Below are positions 18,061 to 27,991 of a stretch of DNA of 64,000 bases, piece by piece. A model generated the notes under the pieces. It had not been told where the DNA came from. It saw nothing but the letters and a program-made list of their open reading frames with translations, and searched no databases. Position numbers and translations under genes: made by a program. This DNA comes from Candidatus Legionella polyplacis (GTDB taxonomy: Bacteria; Pseudomonadota; Gammaproteobacteria; Legionellales; Legionellaceae). The stretch is taken from contig NZ_CP135136.1 of NCBI RefSeq assembly GCF_037013735.1, forward strand, positions 372,001-436,000, in the 5' to 3' direction. Numbering within the stretch: position 1 is the first letter of the stretch; every line of letters starts with the position of its first letter.

Positions 18061-18858
18061 TTAATGACATTGTATAGAGTATTTTTTTATAAAATTTGTA
18101 ATTTTAATATAATCATTAATATCAATCTGTTCGGGTCTTAATTTAGGATTGATTTGTAATTTGATAAAATGTTGTTGTTTTAATATTGGTTTAAAATTAT
18201 TTAATAAAGTTTTTCGACGTGTTGAAAATGCTTTTTTTATTACTTTATTCAGTAATAAATAGTCTGTGGTTTTACTTAGAGGATGAGAATATGGAATTAA
18301 TTTTATCATTGATGAGGTTACTTTTGGTTTTGGAGAAAAATTTTCTGGTTTTACTGTAAATAAGTATTGAATTCTATAATTGTATTGCATAATGATTGTC
18401 AATTGTCCATATTTCTTGGAAGATGGACTTGCTATTAATCTTAAAGCAACCTCTTTTTGTATCATAAAATGCATTGTGCTAATAAATTTTTTATATTTTA
18501 TAAGATATATTAATAGCTGTATTGATATATTATAAGGTAAATTCCCTACTATGTGTAAATTCTTCCCCCATTGGGAATAATCTATGTCTAATGCGTTTTT
18601 TATAATTAATTTTAATTTATTGGAATATGGAAGTTTAAGTAATGGTTTTTGAATTGTTTTGTCTATATCTATTGCTATTAATTGATTTAATTTTTTTAAT
18701 AGATATTTAGTTATTGCACCTAAGCCAGGGCCTATTTCTATAGTTTTGTCTTTTGGATTAATATTTAGTAAATGTAGAATTTTTTTGATTATTTTTTTTG
18801 ATTTTAAAAAATTTTGTCCAAATTTTTTTTGGTAAATGTGGCGATATTGTTTAGACAT
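18061..18858 (-). CDS. rsmA: 16S rRNA (A1518/A1519-N6) dimethyltransferase
   Basis: KsgA/RsmA dimethylates the two adjacent adenines in the 3'-terminal hairpin of 16S rRNA, a late check in small-subunit assembly. It has 265 residues. The SAM-binding region KKFGQNFLKSK...TIEIGPGLGAITKYLL is present from residue 11, the catalytic NLPYNIS motif near residue 106, and the C-terminal domain with FSTRRKTLLNNFK. It starts at an ATG. The 16S target sequence is intact at the rRNA operon of this window. Confidence 0.96.
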   Translation of the reverse strand: MSKQYRHIYQKKFGQNFLKSKKIIKKILHLLNINPKDKTIEIGPGLGAITKYLLKKLNQLIAIDIDKTIQKPLLKLPYSNKLKLIIKNALDIDYSQWGKNLHIVGNLPYNISIQLLIYLIKYKKFISTMHFMIQKEVALRLIASPSSKKYGQLTIIMQYNYRIQYLFTVKPENFSPKPKVTSSMIKLIPYSHPLSKTTDYLLLNKVIKKAFSTRRKTLLNNFKPILKQQHFIKLQINPKLRPEQIDINDYIKITNFIKKYSIQCH

Positions 18859-19128
18859 TTTAATTTTATTAATTGAGAAGTTATTATAATTAGTATAGGA
18901 TATATTATTATATTAATAATATGGTGTGTTAGAGAATTACGTTATCTTTATAAGATATAAAAATAAATTTTTTGATTTTATTTTTTTAATAAAAAATTAT
19001 TAGTATAGTGTAATTGATTATTTGTAAATTTTAAGAATTTTATTGATATTTATAGTTTGTAAATTTATTTTTAATAAAATTTTTGTTTTAAAATATGTTA
19101 ATATTTTTTTTAAGAAATTTATTTTAAT

Positions 19129-20568
19129 ATGGATAATAATATAGAAAATTTAGAAAATTTTATAAAAAAACAAGATATTAAATTTGTTAATTTAAAATTT
19201 ATAGATTTTTTTGGTAAAGATAATGGAATTTTAATAGCATCTGAGTTTATCAATAAAAATTTTATAAATTCTGGAAAAATAATTAGTGGTTCTTTGTTAA
19301 ATCAATATTTAAAATCGGATTATAAAGAATATAAATTGATTCCTGATATTAATCATTTTTGGATTGATCCTTTTAGTCAAGATAATACTGTTATAATTTA
19401 TTGTGATATATTTGATTTTGAAAATAATACATATCTGTATTGTGATTTTCGTTCTTTAGCAAAAAGAGCAGAAAGTTATATTAATACAAATGGGTTTGCT
19501 AATAAGGTGATATTCAAGGTGTCTCCTAATTTTTTTTTGTTTGATGATGTTTTATGGAAAACGGAGATGAATGGAGTATTTTATCAGGTAAATTCTAAAG
19601 TATTAGATTGGAAAGTAAGTGGTCGTTTTGAAGAAAATTATGTTTTTTCTTTAGATGAAATGTTTAATAAAGATACAACTGGGCTATCAATAGATTTCTC
19701 AAAAGATATATGTTCTACCATGTCTAATACATTGTGTTCAATAGGTATACCTATTGAAATGCATTATTCGAATAAATTTAATAGTAATCAATGTGTTTTA
19801 ACTATGCAGAATAATTCTTTATTAAATCAATCTGATTTTTTTCAGATTGTAAAATATATAGTTCATAATGTATCTCATAATTATGGAAAAACATCTACTT
19901 TTATGCCGTATCCTGTTGTTGGAATTAAAGACAATATTATGTATTGCAGTCATTTTCTGGTAAAAGATAATGTTAATTTATTTTTTTTGAAAAAAAATTT
20001 TAATTCTTCTCTGAATAAAGATAATATTTTTTTTTATTATCTTAGTGGTATAATAAAGCATATTCGTGCTTTGCAGGCATTTACTATGCCTAGTGTGAAT
20101 AGTTATAAAGGAATAAAATCAAATGCTAATAAATCTATTTTTATATCTTGTTATTATTTAGAAAAGAAAGAACAATCTTATTGTAAATTTTATTTAACTA
20201 GTAAAAACAGATATTATCAAATAAATATTTGTTTTATGGATTCAATGATTAATCCTTATTTAGCATTTTCAGCTATTGTTATGGCTGGTATAGATGGTGT
20301 TTTGAATAAAATTTATTATTCTACAATATTAGATCAGTATATTCTTTCTCAAGAATCTAAAAATAGGTTTTATATAAATAATATTATTTTGTGTAATTCT
20401 TTAGAGGAATCTATACAATCATTAAAGAATGATTTTAATTTTTTATTAAATGGAAATGTTTTTTCTAAAAAGTTTATTCAAGATTATATTAAGTTAAAAG
20501 AATTAGAAATTAATAAATTTAAATATTTAGTACATCCGTTTGAATTTGAATTATATTATAATTATTAA
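19129..20568 (+). CDS. Glutamine synthetase homologue without active-site residues (pseudoenzyme)
   Basis: Full-length type-I glutamine synthetase fold, 479 residues against 468 in E. coli, collinear from KFVNLKFIDFFGK to the C-terminal HPFEFELYYNY. Scaffold segments are clear: FFLFDD, VHNVSHNYGKTSTFMPYPV, LSGIIKHIRALQAF, NPYLAFSAIVMAGIDG. All catalytic positions I can align are changed (E. coli numbering to this protein): D50 to S53, E129 to S132, E131 to N134, E212 to N215, E220 to V223, H269 to Y272, R321 to G328, E327 to N334, E357 to N366, R359 to C368. The adenylation site NLYDLPPEE is also gone. It cannot make glutamine by the known mechanism. The uninterrupted frame in such AT-rich DNA argues for selection on something else. 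No neighbour suggests a partner; nitrogen-regulatory genes are not adjacent. Confidence 0.85.
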   Translation: MDNNIENLENFIKKQDIKFVNLKFIDFFGKDNGILIASEFINKNFINSGKIISGSLLNQYLKSDYKEYKLIPDINHFWIDPFSQDNTVIIYCDIFDFENNTYLYCDFRSLAKRAESYINTNGFANKVIFKVSPNFFLFDDVLWKTEMNGVFYQVNSKVLDWKVSGRFEENYVFSLDEMFNKDTTGLSIDFSKDICSTMSNTLCSIGIPIEMHYSNKFNSNQCVLTMQNNSLLNQSDFFQIVKYIVHNVSHNYGKTSTFMPYPVVGIKDNIMYCSHFLVKDNVNLFFLKKNFNSSLNKDNIFFYYLSGIIKHIRALQAFTMPSVNSYKGIKSNANKSIFISCYYLEKKEQSYCKFYLTSKNRYYQINICFMDSMINPYLAFSAIVMAGIDGVLNKIYYSTILDQYILSQESKNRFYINNIILCNSLEESIQSLKNDFNFLLNGNVFSKKFIQDYIKLKELEINKFKYLVHPFEFELYYNY

Positions 20569-20731
20569 TAATTTTAATTTATAGTTAAATTATATTTTGA
20601 ATTTATTTTTAAATTAAATTGATTGATTTATTTATAGATTTTTAATTTTTTTTTAAAAGTGTATTTATATGTATGTTTGTTTATAACATCATATGGATTA
20701 TTCGTACATATTTAATTATTATTTATTATTT

Positions 20732-21835
20732 ATGATAAATAAAAAACAAGTTTTTTTAAGTATATCTAATTTGAGAAATAATATTTTAGAACTTAAATCT
20801 ATATTTAATTTTGATAATAAATGTAAACGTTTAGTTTACATAAAAGACAAATTAGAGTCACATGATTTTATAAAAGATTTGTTAAAAATAAGGTGCTTTA
20901 GAAAAGAAAAGATAGAATTAGAAGAAAAAATTTATAAAATAAATAAGTTAAGTAAATATGTAGATGACATTGAAAGTGTATTTAATTTAGCTTGCAAGGA
21001 AAATAATCAGGATATAGTTTTTGATATACAAAGTGAAATAAAAAAAATAAATCAAAAAATAACAGATATTGAGTTCAAATATATTTTTTCAGATAAAATG
21101 GATAAGAAGAATGCTTATATGGATATACAGGCTGGTTCTGGTGGGATAGATGCTCAAGATTGGTCTAATATGTTGTTACGTATGTATTTACGTTGGGCAG
21201 ACAAACATAGTTTTGTTAGTGAATTACTTGAATGTTCTTTTGGAGAAATTGCTGGAATTAAGAGTGCTACTATAAAATTTTTTGGTGAGTACACTTATGG
21301 ATTACTCAAAACAGAAACAGGGATTCACAGATTAGTGAGAAAATCTCCATTTGATTCAGGTAATAAACGTCATACTTCATTTTCTTCTGTATTTGTATAT
21401 CCAGATATAGATGAAAATATTCATTTAATGATAAATTTTTCTGATTTGCGTATCGATACATATCATTCTTCAGGTGCTGGAGGTCAACATGTTAATTGTA
21501 CTAATTCTGCTGTTCGTATAACACATGAGCCTACTGGGATAGTTGTTCAGTGTCAATCTTATAGAAGTCAGCATAGGAATAAGGCTCAAGCAATAAAGCA
21601 ATTACGTGCTAAACTTTATGAGATTGAAATAAGAAGAAAACAAGCTGAAAAAGAAGTTTTAAACTCTAATAAATTAAAAATTAGTTGGGGATCTCAAATT
21701 CGCTCTTATGTTTTAGATAAGTCACAAATTAAGGATTTACGTACTGGAGTTATAGTGAATGATGTTCAATCAGTTTTATATGGTGGGATAGATTTATTTA
21801 TTAAATCTAATTTAAGAAAAAATATTAGTAATTAA
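20732..21835 (+). CDS. prfB: Peptide chain release factor 2
   Basis: Recognises UGA and UAA and triggers peptide release. It has 367 residues from the ATG at 20732 (MINKKQVF); the frame extends to 20693 but the family alignment favours the later start. The stop-recognition motif SPF is in KSPFDSGNKRHTSFSS, and the catalytic GGQ is in SGAGGQHVN. The programmed +1 frameshift site (an in-frame UGA near codon 26 in E. coli) is absent: the region LELKSIFNFDNK is encoded in one continuous frame. The residues after GGQHVN are CTNS where most RF2 have (R/K)T(E/D)S. Upstream of lysS as in most gammaproteobacteria, 14 to 20 bases apart. Confidence 0.95.
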   Translation: MINKKQVFLSISNLRNNILELKSIFNFDNKCKRLVYIKDKLESHDFIKDLLKIRCFRKEKIELEEKIYKINKLSKYVDDIESVFNLACKENNQDIVFDIQSEIKKINQKITDIEFKYIFSDKMDKKNAYMDIQAGSGGIDAQDWSNMLLRMYLRWADKHSFVSELLECSFGEIAGIKSATIKFFGEYTYGLLKTETGIHRLVRKSPFDSGNKRHTSFSSVFVYPDIDENIHLMINFSDLRIDTYHSSGAGGQHVNCTNSAVRITHEPTGIVVQCQSYRSQHRNKAQAIKQLRAKLYEIEIRRKQAEKEVLNSNKLKISWGSQIRSYVLDKSQIKDLRTGVIVNDVQSVLYGGIDLFIKSNLRKNISN

Positions 21836-21852
21836 AATTATACATAATAGTG

Positions 21853-23343
21853 ATGATGAATAAGAATTATTTAAATAATACAAGTTTTGTATATAGAGTT
21901 CGTAAAGAAAAATTAATTAGTCTAAGGAAACAAGGTTTTAATTATCCAAATAATGTTAACTATAAAGATTTGATTTCTGTAATTTTATCTAAATATAAAT
22001 GTAAGGAAAAAGATTTTTTATTTAAAAATAAGATAAATGTAATTATTGCTGGACGTATTGTTTTAAAGAGAATTATAGGAAAGGTTGGTTTTTTTCATGT
22101 TCAAGATATATCTGGAAAATTACAAGTTTATATAAATAAAAAAGATTTTTTAGTATTGTTTAATAAACTTAAAAATTTAGATTTAGGAGATATTGTATGG
22201 ATATCAGGTATTTTATTTAAAACAAATACTGGTGAAATTACTGTTAGAGCTAATAAAATGGAACTATTAGTTAAATCTTTACATCCTATGCCAGATAAAT
22301 TTCATGGTCTTTCTGATAAAGAGATATGTTATAGAAAACGTTATATTGATTTGATGTCTAATGATAGAACAAGGAGGACGTTTTTATTGCGATCAAAAAT
22401 AATAAGAAATTTAAGAATGTTTATGGATAATAATGATTTTATAGAAGTTGAAACCCCTATGTTACAGTCTGTTCCTGGAGGAGGAGAGGCTAAACCGTTT
22501 ATTACTTATCATAATGTTTTGGATAAAAAAATATTTTTACGAATTGCCCCAGAAATTTATTTAAAAAAATTAATAGTGGGTGGATTTGAAAGAATTTATG
22601 AGATTAATCGTAGTTTTCGCAACGAAGGTTTATCCATATGTCATAATCCTGAATTTACAATGATAGAATTTTATCAGGTATATTCTAATTATCGTTATTT
22701 AATGGATTTTACGGAGAAATTAATACATTATTTGTGTGATTCTGTGTTAGGTACAAGAGAAGTTATTTATCAGAATCAATTAATTGATTTTAGAAAGCCT
22801 TTTTCTCGATTAACTATAAAAGAATCTATTATTACATATAATAAGGATATTGAAGAAAATGATATAAATACATTAGATAAGTGTAGAGATTTTTTAGATT
22901 ATTTACATGTGTCATATGATAAAATGGATAGTTTAGACCGTTTACATATGATAATGTTTGAAAAAACAGTAGAAAAATATTTAATACAGCCGACATTTAT
23001 TCTAGATTATCCTGTAGAATTTTCTCCTTTAGCTAGAAGATGTGATTGTGATCACAATATTTCTGAACGTTTTGAATTATTTATTTGTGGTTATGAAATA
23101 GCAAATGGATTTTCAGAATTAAATGATCCGGAAGATCAAGAAAAGCGTTTTAGGAGACAAATTATTAAAAAAAATATTGATGATGAAGAAAAAATGATGT
23201 ATTTTGATTTAGATTACATTGAAGCATTGGAATATGGAATGCCACCTGTAGCTGGAGAAGGCATTGGAATAGATAGATTAGTAATGATTTTAACTAATTC
23301 CGTTTCGATTCGTGATGTTATTTTATTTCCGTTAATGCGGTAA
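21853..23343 (+). CDS. lysS: Lysyl-tRNA synthetase, class II
   Basis: Charges tRNA-Lys. About 496 residues, the usual length. The anticodon-binding OB domain lies at about residues 60-150 (VIIAGRIVLKRIIGKVGFFHVQD); class II motif 1 is around IEVETPMLQSVPGGGEAKPF, motif 2 is FRNEGLSICHNPEFTMIEFY, and motif 3 is GEGIGIDRLVMILTN. The start is one of two consecutive ATG codons at 21853 and 21856; a GTG at 21850 is also in frame. It follows prfB closely, so the two are one transcription unit. Confidence 0.96.
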   Translation: MMNKNYLNNTSFVYRVRKEKLISLRKQGFNYPNNVNYKDLISVILSKYKCKEKDFLFKNKINVIIAGRIVLKRIIGKVGFFHVQDISGKLQVYINKKDFLVLFNKLKNLDLGDIVWISGILFKTNTGEITVRANKMELLVKSLHPMPDKFHGLSDKEICYRKRYIDLMSNDRTRRTFLLRSKIIRNLRMFMDNNDFIEVETPMLQSVPGGGEAKPFITYHNVLDKKIFLRIAPEIYLKKLIVGGFERIYEINRSFRNEGLSICHNPEFTMIEFYQVYSNYRYLMDFTEKLIHYLCDSVLGTREVIYQNQLIDFRKPFSRLTIKESIITYNKDIEENDINTLDKCRDFLDYLHVSYDKMDSLDRLHMIMFEKTVEKYLIQPTFILDYPVEFSPLARRCDCDHNISERFELFICGYEIANGFSELNDPEDQEKRFRRQIIKKNIDDEEKMMYFDLDYIEALEYGMPPVAGEGIGIDRLVMILTNSVSIRDVILFPLMR

Positions 23344-23601
23344 ATTATACAAAGTTAGATTAATTTTTTTTTTCAGTATTTTGGAAAATTTTGTTATATA
23401 GATTTAAAGATAGTATTAATTTTTAAATTTTATACTATTTATTTATAATGAAATTTATATTAATTTAAATAATTATTTAAAAAATATTTTATTTATATTT
23501 TGTAATTTTATTGTTAATTAAGTAATTTTTATTTTGTTTTAAAAAGATAATATAATAATTTATTATATTTGTTTATATTAAATAGGAATTTATTTAAATT
23601 T

Positions 23602-24309
23602 GTGAAAATTAAGAATTTACCAAAGCATGTTGCTATTGTTATGGATGGAAATGGTAGATGGGCAAAAAAACATGGTTTGGAACGTGTTGATGGGTATAGA
23701 TATGGTGTAAATGTTATCAAAAATATAATTTTTTATTCTTTAAATCATTGTATACCTATTCTTAGCTTATTTACTTTTAGTAAAGAAAATTGGAGCAGAC
23801 CAAAGGAGGAGATTGAATCTTTAATGTTGTTGTTTATTAGTGTTTTAGATAGAGAAATTGATAATCTTAATAATCATGATGTTTCTTTACGTTTTTTAGG
23901 TGAATGTAAAAAACTTCCTATTTCTTTGAGAGATAGAATAAGAAAGGCAGAATATGTAACTAAAGATAATAAAAAATTGATTTTAAATATAGTAGTAAAT
24001 TATAGCGGTAGATGGGATTTATTGAAGACAATAAAAAATATTGTAAAATTAGTTGTTTCAAAGAGAATTAATTATAAATTAATTAATAAGTCGTTGATTT
24101 CTAAATTTTTATGTACTTACCCACTTCCTGATCCGGATTTATTTATTCGTACTAGTGGAGAAAAAAGAATAAGTAATTTTTTTTTATGGCAATTAGCTTA
24201 TACTGAGCTATATTTTACTGATGTTTTATGGCCAGATTTTACAATTAAAGATTTTGAAAAAGCTTTAAAAGATTTTAGTTTGAGAAGTCGTCGTTATGGT
24301 AATATTTAA
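23602..24309 (+). CDS. uppS: Isoprenyl transferase (undecaprenyl diphosphate synthase)
   Basis: Makes the C55 lipid carrier for peptidoglycan synthesis. Signature residues: KHVAIVMDGNGRWAK (catalytic Asp in MDGNGRW), GYRYGV, LSLFTFSKENWSRP, and the C-terminal DLFIRTSGEKRISNFFLWQLAY. I chose GTG at 23602 (MKIKNLPKH), giving 235 residues; TTG at 23569 would add 11 residues and cannot be excluded, since AGGA is 14 bases before the GTG. The end overlaps the cdsA start by 14 bases. It provides the substrate that a PAP2-type phosphatase, like the one at 31.2 kb, could dephosphorylate. Confidence 0.94.
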   Translation: MKIKNLPKHVAIVMDGNGRWAKKHGLERVDGYRYGVNVIKNIIFYSLNHCIPILSLFTFSKENWSRPKEEIESLMLLFISVLDREIDNLNNHDVSLRFLGECKKLPISLRDRIRKAEYVTKDNKKLILNIVVNYSGRWDLLKTIKNIVKLVVSKRINYKLINKSLISKFLCTYPLPDPDLFIRTSGEKRISNFFLWQLAYTELYFTDVLWPDFTIKDFEKALKDFSLRSRRYGNI

Positions 24310-25114
24310 AAAAAAATATAAGGTGAAATATAATAATATAGTGTTGATATCAAGATTTATAACATCTTTAATTTTAATTCCATTAGTTTTAATTATTGTT
24401 AAATGTTCTAATTATTATTTTTTTATATTTATATTGTTTTTGTTATCTATAATTTGTAGTGTTGAGTGGATGTATTTAATTCCAATAAGTACAACATGGA
24501 AAAGGTTGATATTTATCATTGTAATGTTGTTTTGTATTTGGATATTAATTTTTAATATTTTTAAGTATTGTTTGTTATTAATTTTATTAATTTGGATAAC
24601 ATTATTGTGTTTTATAGGAATTTTTCCTAGGTTAAAATTTATTTGGAGTAGTAAATTTATGGTATTTTTGTTTGGGTTAATAGTTTTAACTTCATTTTTT
24701 GGAAGTTTGGCTGAAATATACAAATATAAACATGGCAAATGTTTAATGATTAATTTATTTTTTTTAGTTTGGGTTTCAGATATTGGTGCATATTTTTTTG
24801 GGAAACAATATGGGAAAATTTTAATAGCTAGTAAGATTAGTAAAGGAAAAACAATTGAAGGGTTTTTGGGAGGTGGTTTTTGTGTTTTATTTTGTGGTTT
24901 TTTAGAACATAGATTATTCCATGTAATGGATAATATTTATTATTGGATGATTGTGGTGTTTATTGTATTAGTAATGTCATTATTTGGAGATTTATTTATT
25001 AGTATGCTTAAAAGAAGAGTTTTTTTAAAAGATATAAGCGGTTTTTTGCCAGGTCATGGTGGTTTTTTGGATCGTTTGGATAGTTTATTTGCTTCTACTT
25101 TTTTTTTTATTTGA
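24296..25114 (+). CDS. cdsA: Phosphatidate cytidylyltransferase
   Basis: Makes CDP-diacylglycerol, the common precursor of phospholipids. It has 272 residues with about seven membrane segments. The CDS signature near the C-terminus is complete: SMLKRRVFLKDISGFLPGHG followed by GFLDRLDSLF. The conserved SDIGAYFFGKQYGK and SKGKTIEGFLGG are also present. It overlaps uppS. In the usual gammaproteobacterial cluster dxr and rseP come next; here 317 bases without a gene separate it from bamA. Confidence 0.96.
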   Translation: MVIFKKKYKVKYNNIVLISRFITSLILIPLVLIIVKCSNYYFFIFILFLLSIICSVEWMYLIPISTTWKRLIFIIVMLFCIWILIFNIFKYCLLLILLIWITLLCFIGIFPRLKFIWSSKFMVFLFGLIVLTSFFGSLAEIYKYKHGKCLMINLFFLVWVSDIGAYFFGKQYGKILIASKISKGKTIEGFLGGGFCVLFCGFLEHRLFHVMDNIYYWMIVVFIVLVMSLFGDLFISMLKRRVFLKDISGFLPGHGGFLDRLDSLFASTFFFI

Positions 25115-25431
25115 TAGTAAAATGTTTAATTAATTAAAATTTTAGAAAACATTAATGAAAAGTTGGTTTTTATATTTAAAAATAATGTAATTATAAGTAT
25201 TAGTGATATTATTTTTAATAATTTATAAATTGATTTTGTTTGTTGATAAATTTTTGTTTAATAAAATTTAGTTTTTTTTATAAAATTTAATAAGATATAT
25301 ATTTTAATATATTTAATTTTTAAAAAAAAGTTCTATTAATAAATAATTATTGTTTTAGTTATATTAGATTAGTGATAAATTTATTGCTATTGATAGTTTT
25401 ATATAGTTTTTTATATTAGGATTAAAATAGA
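25115..25431. other. Intergenic scar where dxr and rseP would be expected
   Basis: 317 AT-rich bases between cdsA and bamA. In related gammaproteobacteria this place holds dxr and rseP. No remnant of either (no HExxH, no DXR motif) can be read in any frame. It likely contains the bamA promoter. Confidence 0.5.
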
Positions 25432-27768
25432 ATGATGAAGTTTTATTCAAAAATTTTTAAAATTTTATTTAAAAATATATTATTTTTTTTGGTTTATTTT
25501 TTTTATAGCAACATTGTTAATGTTTCTTATGCATTTATAATTAATAATATTAAAATATATGGTTTAAAGCATATTAATTCTAATAATGTTCTAAATTATT
25601 TTTCAAATATAATAGGAAAAGATATAAGCTTTGTAGATCTTAACAGAATTAGTAATAAATTAAATTATACTGGTTTATTTCAATTTATTTCTTTAAAAAA
25701 AGTAAATAAGGTATTGTTAGTTAGGTTGATAGAAAAATCAGTTATTAGATCTGTAAATATAGTGGGTTTAAGAAATAATGTTGATATTAATTTAATTGTA
25801 AAATTACAAAAGAAGCTGGGAATAGTAAAAGGATCTCTGTTTAGTAGTAATACTTTATTTCGGTTTGAGAAAGATGTTAAAAAAATTTTATTTTTTAATG
25901 AAAAATATAATTTATATATTAAATATAAAGTACAATTTTTGAAAATAAATTATGTAGATATAAAAATTTTTATTTTTTCTAAGCCTTTATTTTTTATTAA
26001 AAAAATTAAATTTGTTGGTAATAATGTTTTTTCTGAAAAAAAATTATTGTTTGATTTTAATATTTTTAAAGAAAAAATTTTTGGTTTTTTAGGTAAAAAC
26101 GGTAAGTTTTCTATAGAATCTATAAAAATAATTTTATTAAATGTACTTAAAGTAATTTATATTAATAATGGATATATAAAATTTAGGGTGTTGTCTATTA
26201 ATACAAATTTATTATCAGATAAAAAAAGTATTTTTGTTAAAGTTGTATTATATGAAGGAAAACAATATCGGTTTGCTGGTTTTTCTTTTTTTGAGAAAAA
26301 TAATATTATTTCTTTTAATAAAATGATGAAAATAGTTAATATTAAAAAAGGTAATATATTTTCTTGGTCAACTATCAATAATAATGTGATATTGATTAAG
26401 TCAGAGTATAGCAAATTAGGTTATGAATTTTCTAATGTTGGTGTGATATTTAATATTAATGATAGAAATAGATTAGTATTTGTTATTTTTGATATGTCTT
26501 CAGGAAGACATATGTATGTTAGAAAAATAAGATTTCATGGAAATAAAAAAACTAAGTATTATGTATTGAGAAGTAGGATGGTTCAAAGTAATTTTGGTGA
26601 GTTATTATCTTTGAGTAAAATAAGAGAATCTGAGGAAAGAATAAAATCTTTGGGTTATATAAATAGTGTTTATACTAAAATTAATTTGGTTAAAGGTAGT
26701 AAAGATCAAGTTGATTTAGATATTTACATCAAAGAATCTTCTTCTAAAAAGATAAATTGTTCTATTGGATATGGATTAAGTGGATTACAATTGAATTTAT
26801 TTATTCAAGAATTAAATTTGTTCGGTAGTGGGAATTTATTGAGTTTTAAATTTGATAATATTAATTATAGTAAAAATTATTTTATTAGTTATTTAAATCC
26901 TTTTTACAATTCTAAAATTGAATATGGTGTTAATTTATATTGTCATAGAGAAATCTTTAATAAATCAGATATTTTTTCTTATCGATCTAATAAAATTGGT
27001 TTTGATTTAAATTTAAATATGTTTTTAAATAAAAAAAGTAATTTTAAATTTGGTTTTGGTTATGAAAATTTAGGAATAAAACATGTAAGAAAAGATATGA
27101 GATATATACAACGTTTTATTGATATGAATGGGAAAGTTTTTAATCAATTTCGTATTGTTAGTAGTTTGTTTCATCATAGTTATGATAGAGAAGTGTTTCC
27201 TACTTCTGGTTTAGAATATTTAATTAATTTATTAGTATCTTTTCCTATTAATATTAATTCTTTGTTTTATTATAAAATTGATTATAAAGGTCGATGGTAT
27301 ATTAATTTAGGAAAAGGTTTTGTTTTTTTTGTATCTAATAATGTGGGTTATGGAAATTCATTTAATAAACGTTCTACTTTACCATTTTTTGAAAATTATT
27401 ATGCTGGAGGAATATCTAGTTTTGGTCAAGTTAGAGGTTATGAAGTTAATTCATTGGGTCCAAAAGATGATTTTGGAAAAGTAGTAGGAGGAAATTTGTT
27501 AATTAACGGAAGTTTTAATCTTATTTTCCCGCATCCATTTACTAATGAAAAAATTCGAAGTTCTATTTTTATAGATATTGGTGGTGTTTTTTCATATAAG
27601 TCTTTTAAATATTTATCTGGGAAAAATTATGGATATTTACGTTATTCCTCTGGTTTTTCTATGGAATGGAAATCTCCTTTTGGATTGGTAATGTTTTCCT
27701 TAGCAACTCCTCTGAATAAGTATCCATTTGATCAGTGTAAGTTTTTTCAATTTTCTATGTTATCATAA
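25432..27768 (+). CDS. bamA: Outer membrane protein assembly factor BamA
   Basis: Central Omp85 protein that inserts beta-barrels such as the porin at 9.3 kb. It has 778 residues, the normal size. A hydrophobic signal region covers about residues 1-35, followed by five POTRA domains (up to about residue 430; for example INNIKIYGLKHINSNNVLNYF begins POTRA1) and a C-terminal barrel. The barrel-lid motif VRGY is present as GQVRGYEVNSLGP. The protein ends CKFFQFSMLS, a weak barrel-type end without the usual terminal Phe. Start at the first of two ATG codons (25432 or 25435). skp and lpxD, which often follow, are missing. Confidence 0.95.
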   Translation: MMKFYSKIFKILFKNILFFLVYFFYSNIVNVSYAFIINNIKIYGLKHINSNNVLNYFSNIIGKDISFVDLNRISNKLNYTGLFQFISLKKVNKVLLVRLIEKSVIRSVNIVGLRNNVDINLIVKLQKKLGIVKGSLFSSNTLFRFEKDVKKILFFNEKYNLYIKYKVQFLKINYVDIKIFIFSKPLFFIKKIKFVGNNVFSEKKLLFDFNIFKEKIFGFLGKNGKFSIESIKIILLNVLKVIYINNGYIKFRVLSINTNLLSDKKSIFVKVVLYEGKQYRFAGFSFFEKNNIISFNKMMKIVNIKKGNIFSWSTINNNVILIKSEYSKLGYEFSNVGVIFNINDRNRLVFVIFDMSSGRHMYVRKIRFHGNKKTKYYVLRSRMVQSNFGELLSLSKIRESEERIKSLGYINSVYTKINLVKGSKDQVDLDIYIKESSSKKINCSIGYGLSGLQLNLFIQELNLFGSGNLLSFKFDNINYSKNYFISYLNPFYNSKIEYGVNLYCHREIFNKSDIFSYRSNKIGFDLNLNMFLNKKSNFKFGFGYENLGIKHVRKDMRYIQRFIDMNGKVFNQFRIVSSLFHHSYDREVFPTSGLEYLINLLVSFPININSLFYYKIDYKGRWYINLGKGFVFFVSNNVGYGNSFNKRSTLPFFENYYAGGISSFGQVRGYEVNSLGPKDDFGKVVGGNLLINGSFNLIFPHPFTNEKIRSSIFIDIGGVFSYKSFKYLSGKNYGYLRYSSGFSMEWKSPFGLVMFSLATPLNKYPFDQCKFFQFSMLS

Positions 27769-27991
27769 TGTGCTTAAAAAGATTTTTTTAGTATTTAATT
27801 TCATTAAAATTTGTTTTATTAATCTTTAATTAAAGTTTAAGATAATTAAGGAGATAAATAATATTAGTTTTGTTTTAGATAAATATTTATTTTTATGTAA
27901 ATTTATTTTTTAAAAAGGAGAGTTTATTATAGTATAATAAGGATCAAGTCATATCAGTAGTATTGAGAAAGTATATATTTTAATATAAGTT

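Noticed and set aside
23529..23720. Minus-strand frame overlapping the start of uppS
   Set aside because: Antisense to the conserved MDGNGRW region of uppS.
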